In this document: piece after piece, positions 1 to 8,550 of the stretch
Position numbering within the stretch: the first letter of the stretch is position 1
Layout: the number at the start of each line of letters is the position of its first letter
Source of the DNA: Parerythrobacter_A sp963838735
GTDB lineage: Bacteria > Pseudomonadota > Alphaproteobacteria > Sphingomonadales > Sphingomonadaceae
Assembly (NCBI GenBank): GCA_963838735.1
Contig: CAWISG010000011.1
Coordinates: 1 to 21,823, forward strand
Direction of reading: 5' to 3'
Length of the DNA: 21,823 bases
Position numbers and translations under genes: made by a program
Notes under the pieces: generated by a model
The model's database searches: none
What the model was told of the DNA's origin: nothing
What the model saw: the letters and a program-made list of their open reading frames with translations, nothing else

Positions 1-28
1 GTGCCCCATAGGAGACAAAGATGGGCAC

Positions 29-226
29 TCAAATCATTGGGGAATTCTGATTGATATGCCTTAGGTAGGTCCGCTTTGCAGTCGCTGCATCCGTAGCATA
101 ACCGGCGAGCGCGAAGCCGTGCTTTCCATAAACGGGCATAGTAGAACCGTACTTGATCCCGGCATAAAAGCCTTCACCTTCGAAAGCGCCGAAGCTCGCG
201 TATAGCAGCTCTGGTAATCCAGTCAC
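29..226 (-). CDS. Small hypothetical ORF, doubtful
   Basis: A 65-residue open frame starts at a GTG with a weak GGGAA element upstream. The residues look protein-like (rich in Gly, Ala and Tyr), but I recognise no family and see no catalytic motif, signal peptide or membrane segment. It lies beside a decayed relaxase fragment, so it may be a leftover piece of a larger gene or chance. It is listed only because nothing else explains this stretch. Confidence 0.2.
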   Translation of the reverse strand: MTGLPELLYASFGAFEGEGFYAGIKYGSTMPVYGKHGFALAGYATDAATAKRTYLRHINQNSPMI

Positions 227-234
227 TGGTTCCC

Positions 235-516
235 GGTGTCAGCGACAGCGTCGATCAGTCCCTTACCTATTTGCTTACGCCGGACCACATCGCGAACGAA
301 CGGCAACCGCTTTCGTGAAACGCTAAGGGGAAGGGCACGAGCGAAGCAGTCGTCAAGGCAGTCGACGTTCAGAAGCGGCTTGCGGCCCTATCCGGTGACC
401 AACAGCTCAACGGCGATCAGGTCGGAGCAGCCACCGTCGCCCTTTCGCCCCGCAACCGGATCGCAGTTATTCGAGATGTCGCTTGTGCCAGCGAGGCCAC
501 ACTAATCGAAATATGG
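235..516 (+). pseudogene. Decayed fragment of a MobF-type conjugative relaxase/helicase (TraA/TrwC-like)
   Basis: The frame beginning at 241 reads as relaxase-like protein through LLTPDHIANERQ, meets an in-frame TGA at 316-318, then continues as AVVKAVDVQKRLAALSGDQQ and LNGDQVGAATVALSPRNRIA before dissolving near 516. In MobF relaxases the segment 'hxxxQxxAaxxxLxSxdRixxVqGxAGxGKTTxL' leads into the helicase Walker A loop. Here that loop reads VACASEAT, so the Gly-Lys-Thr core is lost. The stop codon, the broken nucleotide-binding motif and the lack of N- and C-terminal parts make it a dead remnant of a plasmid or integrative conjugative element. The family call is from recalled motif similarity, not a search. 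Confidence 0.5.
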
Positions 517-1593
517 CCAATTTCGCATAACGTGCGCAGCGCTGCGTGGGCGGGTGTCCCGAGGACAGGGATTGCAGAGGAGCCGGAGCAGGCGTGGGGG
601 GTTCTGAGGCCGGAAGACCGCGCGAGCACTACGCTCTGCGCTTCAAGGTCTAGCCCACTCGAAGCTCAACGAATGTGTCCAGCAAGACTTGCGGAACGAA
701 GTACGTTGACCAAAGAGAATCGTTCCATGGAGACGCTGTAGTCCGTCCAAGTGACCCGCGAGGACCCCCGCTACGCGCGCGCCTACCGGAGGAGTAGGTT
801 ATGGAGATTGTCCGCTATTCGGAACCCGGCGTTTTCACACGCTGCCCTTAAGAGGAACAGCACAGTGCCGTGGCGATGGCACCTTCCGCTTCACAATTTC
901 GGCGTCACAAAAGGCCGTTGCAAAACAGATCCTCAAGAACCAACGGTAAAAAGTACAGTCGGGGAGTCGAGAGATAGAGTACGATACTGAATACGGGAAA
1001 GGGGCGTGTAATTACCGCGACTAATAACGTGACGTTAGAGATCTTAAAAAATAACTATACGAGAGATGGGTTTTTAACACCGATCCTACCCAATAGAATT
1101 TAGGACTATCGTGCGATATTAATCGAACGATAGTAATCGGTCGAGGAGCTTACACCGTTGCTGATTGTGCGCACCGAAAAAATCTTTTCTATAACTAAAA
1201 ACTAACCTCTGCATTATCGACACATTGGTACTGAGGGAAAGGTATTTATTCTTCGGATAACTATACGTAATATAAATCGATATATTTGCCGCGATAAATT
1301 AGTAACCGGCTCTAACGATTATGATAGACGCGGAGAACCATCATAAAGTCTAAATAATTTATCACAATAAGGTAATGCGATCCCTTTGTGCATCGCCTAT
1401 CAATCTATCAATTTTTGATATTTACTGTAAATGATATTTCTTTGATAACTTGATGTGCAACTTTTAGGGGGTCGCCATCAAGGTGGTTCGGCGTTGACTG
1501 CGCAATCAAAAGTGATAGTTTCGAACCTCAATGAACTAAAACTGCGGTAGGGTCCGAAATCGGATGGTGTTTCAAATTTCATAGGAGTGCAAA
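517..1593. other. Gene-poor leader region, AT-rich from about 985
   Basis: I find no convincing gene here. About 517-980 is GC-rich with only short, unrecognisable frames and may be further debris of the relaxase gene. About 985-1480 is markedly AT-rich with stops in all frames, unlike the rest of the window, and carries a perfect 13-base palindrome ATTTACTGTAAAT at 1420-1432. The last 100 bases carry the operator at 1494-1509 and the ribosome binding site AGGAG just before 1594. The abrupt composition change suggests an insertion junction or old mobile DNA upstream of the cluster. Confidence 0.5.
1494..1509. promoter_or_regulatory. Putative LacI-family operator 1
   Basis: TTGACTGCGCAATCAA is a near-perfect 16-bp inverted repeat with central CG (the reverse complement is TTGATTGCGCAGTCAA). 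It lies 84 bases before the start at 1594, upstream of the NTF2-like gene and the regulator gene. This would give autoregulation of the regulator. The left half TTGACT also resembles a -35 element, so binding could block RNA polymerase. Confidence 0.65.
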
Positions 1594-2628
1594 ATGCTAT
1601 CGCCGGATAGGGAGAATTTTCAAACCGAGAAAAAAGTGGTGAGGACCTTCCACATGGGGTTGGATGCTGCCGACCCAGCTGGTGCCGCGGAGGCAATATC
1701 AGATTTCACAACTCCCGATTGGCGCTGGCACGGCATGCATCCTTTTAATGACCGGCGCGGCGCCGAAGCGGTCGCCGAGGTGTTCTGGACGCCACTCAAA
1801 CAGGCGATATCCTCCGTGCAGCGTCGACCGGATATCTTCATCGCCGGTCGTAACGAGATGGACGATTATGAAGGCGTTTGGGTGGTTGAAATGGGCCACC
1901 TCATGGGTTTGTTTGACCAGCCCTGGCTCGGTATCCGCCCAACCAATCGCGTAGTTATGCTTCGCTATTGTGAATTTAATCGCGTCGAAAAGGGTAGGAT
2001 CGTCGAGACGGCGATGTTTAGCGACATTCCCCACTTGATGATGCAAGCGGGACAAAACCCGTTTCCTCCGCAGACCGGGGCTATGCTGGTACAACCCGGA
2101 CCGCGTACTCATACGGGGCTATGTTATAAAAAGCATGACGCCGAACGCGGCAAGGCAACCCTTCGCGCGATAAACGAGATGCTGAATGATATGGCTCCCG
2201 AAGCGCGTAGCCGGAGCCCCAATGCCGGGACGCACCTGGCGCGCACCTGGCATGACGACATGCTGTGGTGGGGGCCGGGCGGGATCGGCGCGACTTACAC
2301 GATCGAACGCTATCTGCGGCAGCATTCTACCCCGTTCGGAGACGCTTTGACGAAGGGTTACAAGTTCAACGGACATGTCGCGCGCCTTGCCGAAGGCGAT
2401 TTCGGCGGGTTCTTCGGCTGGCCCAACCTGACGGTCGCCAATGCGGGCGGGTTCATGGGAATGCCCGCCGGGGCGCAGGCAGCGGACATGCGCGTTGTCG
2501 ACATGTACCGGGTCGAGGACGGCAAGTTGGCCGAAAACTGGATATTTATCGATATGCTCCATTTTCTAGCGATGCAGGGCCTGGACGTGCTTGGCCGGAT
2601 GGAGAAGTTGCAGGCCGGCGACGGCTGA
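1594..2628 (+). CDS. Tandem NTF2/SnoaL-like protein A
   Basis: This 344-residue cytoplasmic protein has no signal peptide or membrane segments. It appears to hold two SnoaL/NTF2-like alpha+beta cone domains (roughly residues 15-155 and 205-335), each ending in the typical 'RVEDGKLAENWIFIDM' type strand. Such folds serve as cyclases, isomerases, hydratases or binding proteins, so the reaction is unknown. It is a clear paralogue of the protein at 12721-13782: both share the FW..LK helix near residue 65, a 'WLGI' segment, an M.QAG.xPF segment and a final WxxIDxxHxLxxxGLDxL tail. The ATG at 1594 has AGGAG seven bases upstream. It is first in a transcription unit with the LacI-type regulator, 70 bases downstream, behind operator 1. 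Confidence 0.8.
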   Translation: MLSPDRENFQTEKKVVRTFHMGLDAADPAGAAEAISDFTTPDWRWHGMHPFNDRRGAEAVAEVFWTPLKQAISSVQRRPDIFIAGRNEMDDYEGVWVVEMGHLMGLFDQPWLGIRPTNRVVMLRYCEFNRVEKGRIVETAMFSDIPHLMMQAGQNPFPPQTGAMLVQPGPRTHTGLCYKKHDAERGKATLRAINEMLNDMAPEARSRSPNAGTHLARTWHDDMLWWGPGGIGATYTIERYLRQHSTPFGDALTKGYKFNGHVARLAEGDFGGFFGWPNLTVANAGGFMGMPAGAQAADMRVVDMYRVEDGKLAENWIFIDMLHFLAMQGLDVLGRMEKLQAGDG

Positions 2629-2698
2629 CATTCCGGCACGCGATTCCCTCGCGAACGCCCAGTTCACAAAGCCGATCGGCTCTACTAGGCAGGGTATT

Positions 2699-3721
2699 AT
2701 GTCGGCGAAACAAACTTCAAGCCACGGTGCCCGCGCGACATCCTATGACGTGGCGAAACTGGCGGGCGTGTCGCAGTCGGCGGTTTCGCGGTGCTATCGC
2801 GATGGCGCGAGTATCTCGCCAAAGACCAGGTCCAAGGTGCTGAAGGCTGCGAAGCAGCTGGGCTATCACCCCAATGCGATGGCATCGGGCTTAATGACCA
2901 AGCGCACCGGGCTGGTCGCAGTCATCATCTCCAGCCTGACCAATCTGTATTATCCAGAAGTCCTGGCCGAGATCACCCAGCGTCTGTCGGACCGCGATAC
3001 CCGGGTCCTGCTGTTCGCGCTGCGTTCGGAAGGCGAGGTGGAAAGCATCCTGGAACAGATCTGGCGCTACCGGGTGGATGGTGCCATTTCCGCGGCGCGT
3101 CTGACCGGAGAGCAGATACTGGAATTCGAACGGCACGAGGTGCCGCTGGTCCTGTACAACCGCCAGAGCGAAAACCTGTCCGTCTCCAGCGTCAGTTGCG
3201 ACTCCGTGGTCGGTGAACGCTCGCTCGTCGACATGCTGGTCGGCACCGGGCATCGCGCATTTGGCATTATCGCCGGCCCTTCGGACTCCTTCGTCGGGCA
3301 GGAGCGCGTTCGCAGTTCATTGGCCCGGCTGAAGCATCACGGCCTGGAAGCGCAGGTGGTCGAAGGGGGGTTCGATTACAGTAGCGGGCAGGAAGGACTG
3401 ACGCAGCTCCTTAGGCAAACCGGTGGCACGCTCGATGCTGTTGTCTGCGCGAACGACCTGATGGCAATCGGTGCGATCGACGGCGCGAGAGCGAACGACC
3501 TGGTGGTTCCGGACGATCTCTCCATCGTCGGGTTCGACGGCGTGGCGCCGGCGCACTGGAACAGTTATTGCCTCACCACGATCCGCCAGCCCGTCCGCCG
3601 CATGGCCCAAGCCGCGGTTTCGATGATCCTCGAGCGGGTCGAGAATCCGTCGCTTCCCCCCGAAGTGCGCAGTTTTGCAGGGTCGCTGATCGAAGGGCAG
3701 TCCGCAAAGATCTCAGGCTAG
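2699..3721 (+). CDS. LacI/GalR-family transcriptional regulator
   Basis: This is a 340-residue DNA-binding regulator of usual family length. The N-terminal helix-turn-helix (residues about 14-40, TSYDVAKLAGVSQSAVSRCY) is followed by the hinge helix (YHPNAMASGL, with the Leu at 65 that normally inserts at the central CG of the operator) and a periplasmic-binding-protein-like sensor domain (about 70-330). Family members are usually repressors released by a small-molecule effector, often a sugar or nucleoside. The ATG at 2699 follows AGGG; an upstream in-frame ATG at 2591 would overlap the previous gene and adds no conserved sequence. Its 3' end overlaps the convergent amidohydrolase gene by nine bases. 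It is the obvious candidate to bind the six central-CG palindromes in this window, including one upstream of its own unit. Confidence 0.93.
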   Translation: MSAKQTSSHGARATSYDVAKLAGVSQSAVSRCYRDGASISPKTRSKVLKAAKQLGYHPNAMASGLMTKRTGLVAVIISSLTNLYYPEVLAEITQRLSDRDTRVLLFALRSEGEVESILEQIWRYRVDGAISAARLTGEQILEFERHEVPLVLYNRQSENLSVSSVSCDSVVGERSLVDMLVGTGHRAFGIIAGPSDSFVGQERVRSSLARLKHHGLEAQVVEGGFDYSSGQEGLTQLLRQTGGTLDAVVCANDLMAIGAIDGARANDLVVPDDLSIVGFDGVAPAHWNSYCLTTIRQPVRRMAQAAVSMILERVENPSLPPEVRSFAGSLIEGQSAKISG

Positions 3722-4597
3722 TTCAAGGCGGTAGAAGTTTGCAGCGGTCGCGCCGAAGACCGCCTCTCTCGCGCTATCGGGCACCAAGTTCCAGAGCACG
3801 TCGAATGTGCGCATATAGTCGCGATACAGCTTGTCGACTGGGAAATTCGAACCCCACATGACCCGTTCGGGGCCAAACGCGCCCAGCACACCCTCGACGA
3901 TGGGCGCGAGCGTCGCGGGAGTCCAGTCCGGATCGAACATCCCCAGCCCCGAAAGCTTGCAGACTGTATTGGGAAGAGCGGCAAAGGCGCGCAAGCCTGA
4001 TCGCCACGTTTGCAAGGATGTTTCGTCTTGCTCCCACGGCGAGCCAGCATGGCACAGTGCGATGCGCAGGTCCGGCACCGCGTCGAACACATCTGCGGCC
4101 AGCGGAAGATACGGGGGCGTAAGCTGCAGATCGAAGCTGAGGCTGCGTTTTTCCAGCATCTTCAGGCTAGACGCAAAGTTGGGGTGTTCCAGCAGCGCGG
4201 CACCAGAATCGTTCGCGTCCTCCGACATATGGCGGCTAACAATATGGCGGACCCCGCGCACCCGTTCCGACGCGGCGAGATGTTGGTCCAGCAACTGTTC
4301 CAGATCGGCGGACGTCATGTCGGCATAGGCGACGATCGCACTTGGCAAGCCCGTCCGCTCGGCCTGCTGGTCGAGCCATCGGGTTTCGGCAACTTCGGAA
4401 CCGGCTGCGGTGCCGACTTGTATGTGGACGCTGCCGTCGATGGGGATGTCGCCCCAATCGTCTCGGAGATGTTCAGGCAGGTAATCGTGCTGAATGGGTG
4501 TCGGGTCGCCGAAGAACCGCCGTACGCCCCGCGCTTGCAACCAAGGATAGCTGACTTCTGTCAGATCCCACAGATGATGGTGACAATCGATCAACAT
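3713..4597 (-). CDS. Amidohydrolase-superfamily TIM-barrel hydrolase (COG3618, lactonase-like)
   Basis: This 294-residue protein belongs to the amidohydrolase_2 group that includes sugar lactonases (fuconolactonase, rhamnonolactonase) and 2-pyrone-4,6-dicarboxylate lactonase. It opens with the metal-site motif DCHHHLWD (His6, His8), has a mid-barrel CHAGSP (His183) and ends with GSNFPVD (Asp255, the usual catalytic Asp). The start at 4597 was chosen because the motif begins at residue 4 and a GGGAG element lies about nine bases upstream; the open frame further upstream is antisense to astA. It is transcribed divergently from astA across a 58-bp gap holding operator 2. It probably hydrolyses a lactone or related ester/amide; the substrate is unknown. 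Confidence 0.87.
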   Translation of the reverse strand: MLIDCHHHLWDLTEVSYPWLQARGVRRFFGDPTPIQHDYLPEHLRDDWGDIPIDGSVHIQVGTAAGSEVAETRWLDQQAERTGLPSAIVAYADMTSADLEQLLDQHLAASERVRGVRHIVSRHMSEDANDSGAALLEHPNFASSLKMLEKRSLSFDLQLTPPYLPLAADVFDAVPDLRIALCHAGSPWEQDETSLQTWRSGLRAFAALPNTVCKLSGLGMFDPDWTPATLAPIVEGVLGAFGPERVMWGSNFPVDKLYRDYMRTFDVLWNLVPDSAREAVFGATAANFYRLELA

Positions 4598-4620
4598 ATT
4601 GCAAACTCCCAATGCGCATA

Positions 4621-4636
4621 TTGCATGCGCATGCAA
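4621..4636. promoter_or_regulatory. Putative LacI-family operator 2 (perfect palindrome)
   Basis: TTGCATGCGCATGCAA is identical to its own reverse complement, with central CG. It sits almost midway in the 58-bp gap between the divergent amidohydrolase (start 4597) and astA (start 4656), so one bound regulator could control both. A further GCGCAT copy directly to the left (4614-4619) extends the repeat pattern. Confidence 0.75.
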
Positions 4637-4655
4637 AGAATGGCAACGGCGGGAA

Positions 4656-5723
4656 ATGGACGTTGGCAAAGAAACGGGGGAATCGGCCTTGATCGACGGT
4701 GCATGGCAAGCCGACCGCTCGCTGCCTCCGCTGGTTCGCATCGCCCGGCTCGACGATCTGGAGTCGCTGCTCCGTCTTGCGCGGGTGGGTGGCGACGGAT
4801 TGACCAACCTGCCGCCCGATCGTGCGACGCTGGCGAGCAAACTGGCTGCCAGCAACGAAGCGTTGGCAACGCCGGAAGTACAGGCAAAAGGGGCGGCCAT
4901 CCTCCTGATCGTCGAACTGGCAGGCCGGGTAGTGGGCACATCCTGCGTCTTCCCGAACGTCGGCGCGGACTGGCCGTTCTACAGCTATCGCCTGACCCGC
5001 CAGGTGTCGCGCTCGCTCGCCATCGGCAAGCGGAAGGTGCAGACCCTACTCAACCTCGTGAATGATTTCGACGGGGAATGCGAAGTCGGCGGATTGTTCA
5101 TCGACCCTGAATGCCGTGGCCATGCTGTCGGCAAACTGGCGGCAAGAGCGCGCTACATGTTCATTGCCGAACATCGCGAATGGTTCGGATCGAAGGTGAT
5201 CGCGGAACTGCGTGGCTATCAGGACGAAAGCGGACAGTCCCCCGTCTGGGAAGCGATAGGGCGGCACTTCTACGGTATGGAATTCAGCGAAGCGGACCGG
5301 ACCGGCGCGCTTGCCGGCAACCAGTTCATCGCGGACCTGGGGCCGCGTTACCCCCTCTATGTCTCGATGCTGCCGGAAAGCGCGCAGGCCACCTTGGGCC
5401 GCCCGCACGACGATGGACGCCCGGCGCTGCGGATGCTGCTGGACGAAGGGTTTGTGGATGGCGAGTATGTCGATATATTCGATGGTGGTCCGACGTTGTT
5501 CGCGCAGATCAACAGCGTTCGAAGCGTGCGCGCATGCGTTTCGAACACGGTCGCGAAAATCGGCACCGGCCGCGATAGCGTGCCGTCGCTGGTCGCTACC
5601 GGATCGGGGCGGGAGTTCAGGGTTACGCGCGGGCTTGCGGGTGCGGAAGGAAGCATCGCTCCTGATGTGGCCCGGGTTCTGGACTGCGCCGTCGGCGACG
5701 CGTTCGTGCACCTACCGATCTGA
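4656..5723 (+). CDS. astA: Arginine N-succinyltransferase family protein (AstA-like)
   Basis: AstA transfers a succinyl group from succinyl-CoA to the alpha-amino group of arginine, the first step of the AST pathway. This 355-residue protein matches the family along its whole length: VRIARLDD at residue 27, GGGLT/LP-like 'GGDGLTNLPPD' at 45, EVGGLFIDPECRG at 143, AELRGYQDESGQSPVWEAIG at 183, and YVDIFDGGPT at 271. His251 in LGRPHDDG aligns with the histidine annotated as proton donor in E. coli AstA (from memory). The start is uncertain: ATG 4656 is preceded by GGGAA at short spacing, and TTG 4689 behind GGGGG is an alternative. Family members usually start just before VRIAR, so about 25 N-terminal residues may be extra. 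It leads a seven-gene operon that lacks astB, astC and astE, so its acceptor may not be arginine. Confidence 0.88.
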   Translation: MDVGKETGESALIDGAWQADRSLPPLVRIARLDDLESLLRLARVGGDGLTNLPPDRATLASKLAASNEALATPEVQAKGAAILLIVELAGRVVGTSCVFPNVGADWPFYSYRLTRQVSRSLAIGKRKVQTLLNLVNDFDGECEVGGLFIDPECRGHAVGKLAARARYMFIAEHREWFGSKVIAELRGYQDESGQSPVWEAIGRHFYGMEFSEADRTGALAGNQFIADLGPRYPLYVSMLPESAQATLGRPHDDGRPALRMLLDEGFVDGEYVDIFDGGPTLFAQINSVRSVRACVSNTVAKIGTGRDSVPSLVATGSGREFRVTRGLAGAEGSIAPDVARVLDCAVGDAFVHLPI

Positions 5724-5735
5724 TCTGGAGATAGC

Positions 5736-6800
5736 ATGCAACTTCCCTTCTCACTGCCCGAACGACCGCCAGTCACGAAAGTCCGGCGCCGGGATGCTGC
5801 AGAACTGCTCGTCGATAACGGCGAGCGCACGCAGCCGATGGCCGGGTTCGAGGATCGGTTCACCGATATCGTGGACTACATCGTCAAAATCACCGATGAA
5901 ATCTGGATGGATCGCGCGATCGGGCGGATCTACGACACCTACGATGCGAGCTGCACGATCTATTCCTCTTATGGTGTGGTGCGTTCCGTCGAAGAAGTGA
6001 TCGCGGGCACCGTGGCGACGCTCAACGCGTTCCCGGATGGCGAGATACACCATGTGAACGTGGCGTGGTCGGGTGACGAGGAGGGGGGGTTCTATACCTC
6101 GCATCTGGGGCACAGCCGATCGACCAATGCGGGTCGGACGGCTTTTGGCCCACCCAGCGGCAAGCGCGCTTCGATCCGGTTCGCCGCCGACTGTGTAAGC
6201 AAGGACAACCGTATCCACACCGAATGGCTGGTGCGTGATGCCGGGGCGCAGGTTCGCCAGCTCGGCTTCGACCTGCACGAGACGGCGCACAAGCTGGCCG
6301 ACGCAAGCCAACTGGAAGTGCCAATGGTCTCGCCGGAAACCCGGCTGGAGGGGCAGGCCCCCCGCAAGCCGTTGGAGCTCGACGCAAGCGATGCGGATGG
6401 ATGGGCCAGGCACATGTTCCACAATCTATGGAACCTGAAACGGCTCGACTGGCTGGAGAACTATTACCGCCCCGGCGCAGTCGCGCATGGAGGCGGCGGG
6501 CGCGTGGCGCAGGGGATACGCAATATCGGGGCCTTGTTGCTGCATGTGCAGACGGCCATTCCCGACGGCGTCCTGCGCGTGGAGAACGTGTGCCACAGCG
6601 AGGAGACGGATGGCGTGATCCTGGCCGTGCGCTGGGTCCTGGAAGGGACGACGGCCCCCGGCGGCGTTCTTGGCGAATGTCCTGCCGGAAAACCCGTCTT
6701 CATGATGGGGATCAGTCATCTGCGGTTCGAAGGCGGGCGGATTGCAGAGGAATGGATGGTGTTCGATGAACTCGGCGTGTTGACGCAGGCCTATCGCTGA
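5736..6800 (+). CDS. Tandem NTF2/SnoaL-like protein B
   Basis: This 354-residue protein has two SnoaL/NTF2-like domains (about 38-190 and 210-350). Recognisable are the 'DYIVKITDEIWMDRAIGRIY' opening helix with the 'C.IYSS' strand, a 'IHTEWLVRD' strand closing domain 1 and 'RIAEEWMVFDELGVL' closing domain 2. It is clearly paralogous to the next gene, with shared DYI..T..IW...IG, ADC, EEWLVRD, AVRW.L and VFDELxVL. The family contains polyketide cyclases, limonene-epoxide-hydrolase-like enzymes and ketosteroid isomerases, so an intracellular isomerase/hydrolase role is likely but unproven. The ATG at 5736 has GGAG five bases upstream and lies 12 bases after astA. Confidence 0.8.
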   Translation: MQLPFSLPERPPVTKVRRRDAAELLVDNGERTQPMAGFEDRFTDIVDYIVKITDEIWMDRAIGRIYDTYDASCTIYSSYGVVRSVEEVIAGTVATLNAFPDGEIHHVNVAWSGDEEGGFYTSHLGHSRSTNAGRTAFGPPSGKRASIRFAADCVSKDNRIHTEWLVRDAGAQVRQLGFDLHETAHKLADASQLEVPMVSPETRLEGQAPRKPLELDASDADGWARHMFHNLWNLKRLDWLENYYRPGAVAHGGGGRVAQGIRNIGALLLHVQTAIPDGVLRVENVCHSEETDGVILAVRWVLEGTTAPGGVLGECPAGKPVFMMGISHLRFEGGRIAEEWMVFDELGVLTQAYR

Positions 6801-7873
6801 TGGCTGGCTGGGACGATCTACCCGACGTGCGATCGCCGGTCGGGCGCAGTTTCGCGGACCTGATGGAAGAGGGGCCGCGACGTCAGGAATTGCCAGGCTA
6901 CGAGCCGGTCTATCGCGATTTCGTCGATTACATCATCCGCTGCACGCACCGGATCTGGGAGGAAAAGAACATCGGTCTGTGCCGTACGCATTACAGCGCG
7001 GACTGCGTGATGCATCTGCTCTCAGGTCCGCAGGTCGGCAGCGAGATCGTAGTGCAGAACACCATCGGCGCGCTGGCCACGTCGAGCGACCGGCAAGTGA
7101 TCGGCGAAGACGTGATCTGGAGCGACGAGGGCGACGGACGCCTGTACAGTTCGCACCGGATCGTCAGCAGTTCGACGCATCTCGGCGATGATTCCATGCT
7201 CGGTCTGGCAACCCGGCGCGAAGCCGGGGTGATGACGATCGCGGATTGTCTCTGCCACGAAAACCAGATCGTCGAGGAATGGCTGGTCCGCGACAACCTA
7301 CGTGCCGTCTGGCAGGTCGGCGGCGATCCGATGATGGTCGCCCGGCAACAGGCCGAAGCCGACAAGCAAGGCGATCAGGCGCGACACGGCTGGCGTCGTG
7401 ACGCAATTGACAAGGTGCGGAATGGCGAAGACGTAACGGTCCCGGTCGACCATCCTGCAAGACTGCCTTGCGACGCGCTCCGATCCGCCTTTGTGGAGGA
7501 CTTGTACGGAAACGCTGCGGCAGCGTTTTCCCATGCGGCGGAAGTTCGCTGGCCGTCGAACCGGCATGGTTACGGTCGCGGGTTCTGGATCGGATGCCTG
7601 ACGCAGCTGCGTGCCTGCCTTTATCATCCCGCGCTGACAATCGACCACGTGGCCGCCCGGCCGTTGCCCGCAGGCGATATAGCGGTTGCCGTGCGCTGGT
7701 CGCTTGCCGGTATGCATAACGGGGGCGGCGTCTGGGGCGAGCCGACCGGCCGGGAGCTGCTGATCATGGCAGTTTCGCATTACCGGATACGATCGGGGGC
7801 CATCGTCGAAGACCAGACCGTGTTCGACGAGCTAGCGGTGCTGCGGCAGGTCGCAGGAGGGTTGGGCGCATGA
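6800..7873 (+). CDS. Tandem NTF2/SnoaL-like protein C
   Basis: This 357-residue protein is a paralogue of the preceding gene product with the same two-domain plan (about 32-185 and 220-350). Domain 1 keeps DYIIRCTHRIWEEKNIG, DVIWSDEGDG, SSHRI, ADC and EEWLVRDN; domain 2 keeps AVRWSLAG, VSHYRI and QTVFDELAVLRQV. Its ATG shares one base with the previous stop (TGATG), so translation is probably coupled and the two proteins may work as a pair or heteromer. No signal peptide is present. The reaction is unknown. Divergence from protein B is large enough to suggest different roles rather than a recent duplication. Confidence 0.8.
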   Translation: MAGWDDLPDVRSPVGRSFADLMEEGPRRQELPGYEPVYRDFVDYIIRCTHRIWEEKNIGLCRTHYSADCVMHLLSGPQVGSEIVVQNTIGALATSSDRQVIGEDVIWSDEGDGRLYSSHRIVSSSTHLGDDSMLGLATRREAGVMTIADCLCHENQIVEEWLVRDNLRAVWQVGGDPMMVARQQAEADKQGDQARHGWRRDAIDKVRNGEDVTVPVDHPARLPCDALRSAFVEDLYGNAAAAFSHAAEVRWPSNRHGYGRGFWIGCLTQLRACLYHPALTIDHVAARPLPAGDIAVAVRWSLAGMHNGGGVWGEPTGRELLIMAVSHYRIRSGAIVEDQTVFDELAVLRQVAGGLGA

Positions 7874-8550
7874 CACCGATCGACTCCTTGCAGGCGCTGG
7901 CGCGCGGGGAGCGGCCCGTGGACGCGTTGCTTCCCCCTTGCCGGTTGGAAGGATTGGGCAGTCAAGCCTATGGCGAAGAAGCGATTGTAAGCCAGTTTCG
8001 GCAGGTTCCGTTCGAAGGGGCGGACGCTGCGGACTGCATTTCTTCTTCCGGCCACGCCGCGATGTTCGCGGGACAGTCCGCATTGTTCGCTGATGTTTAC
8101 GACGAGCGCATCCTGCGCATCTGGCGGCTTGGACCCGGAGCGCCGCGCCATGCCGAACCTGCGCTCGGCGTTCCCTTCGATACCGACCTTTCGCAAGCAC
8201 GCAGGGATGTGGCGCTGCGACGTGAGGACCATCCGCAACTCGCCTCTGAAGCGATCGCTGCCGTTCGCGACGTCGGTTACGGCCTTGCGCATGACTGGCA
8301 GGAGGCGGACGGCCCGCCGAACTGGCGAACCCGCCCGTTCCTGCTCCGCGCATTTTCGAACGGCACGACGGGCGCAGCGCTGTTCGCCGTTCACCGTTTC
8401 GGCCCGAAAGAGCAGCGCAGCTCCGGCTTCTCCTTCGTTGCGGCCCGCTTCGGTTTCGGACCCGGCACCTCTCCCGAACCGAAGATCATACGCGATCATG
8501 CGGGCGAGCGCGCTGTCGAAGACAAACAATGGCGGACCGGGTTCGCATGA
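7870..8550 (+). CDS. Unrecognised protein, operon-embedded
   Basis: I do not recognise this 226-residue protein. It has no signal peptide, membrane segment or obvious catalytic motif. A short stretch near residue 30 (GSQAYGEEAIVSQFRQVP) followed by strand-rich sequence to about residue 88 recalls the start of an NTF2-like domain, so it may be a degenerate or single-domain relative of its neighbours. The C-terminal half has a strand-like 'TGAALFAVHRFG' and 'SGFSFVAARFGFG'. The gene is real by context: its ATG overlaps the previous stop (ATGA, 7870-7873), and the next gene starts in the same way at 8547-8550. The compact coupling implies a role in the same pathway. Confidence 0.7.
   Translation: MTPIDSLQALARGERPVDALLPPCRLEGLGSQAYGEEAIVSQFRQVPFEGADAADCISSSGHAAMFAGQSALFADVYDERILRIWRLGPGAPRHAEPALGVPFDTDLSQARRDVALRREDHPQLASEAIAAVRDVGYGLAHDWQEADGPPNWRTRPFLLRAFSNGTTGAALFAVHRFGPKEQRSSGFSFVAARFGFGPGTSPEPKIIRDHAGERAVEDKQWRTGFA

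Noticed and set aside
1400..1450. Integration-host-factor site in the AT-rich stretch
   Set aside because: The ATCAA-like sequences there miss the TTR half of the consensus; only the palindrome ATTTACTGTAAAT is solid, with no function I can name.
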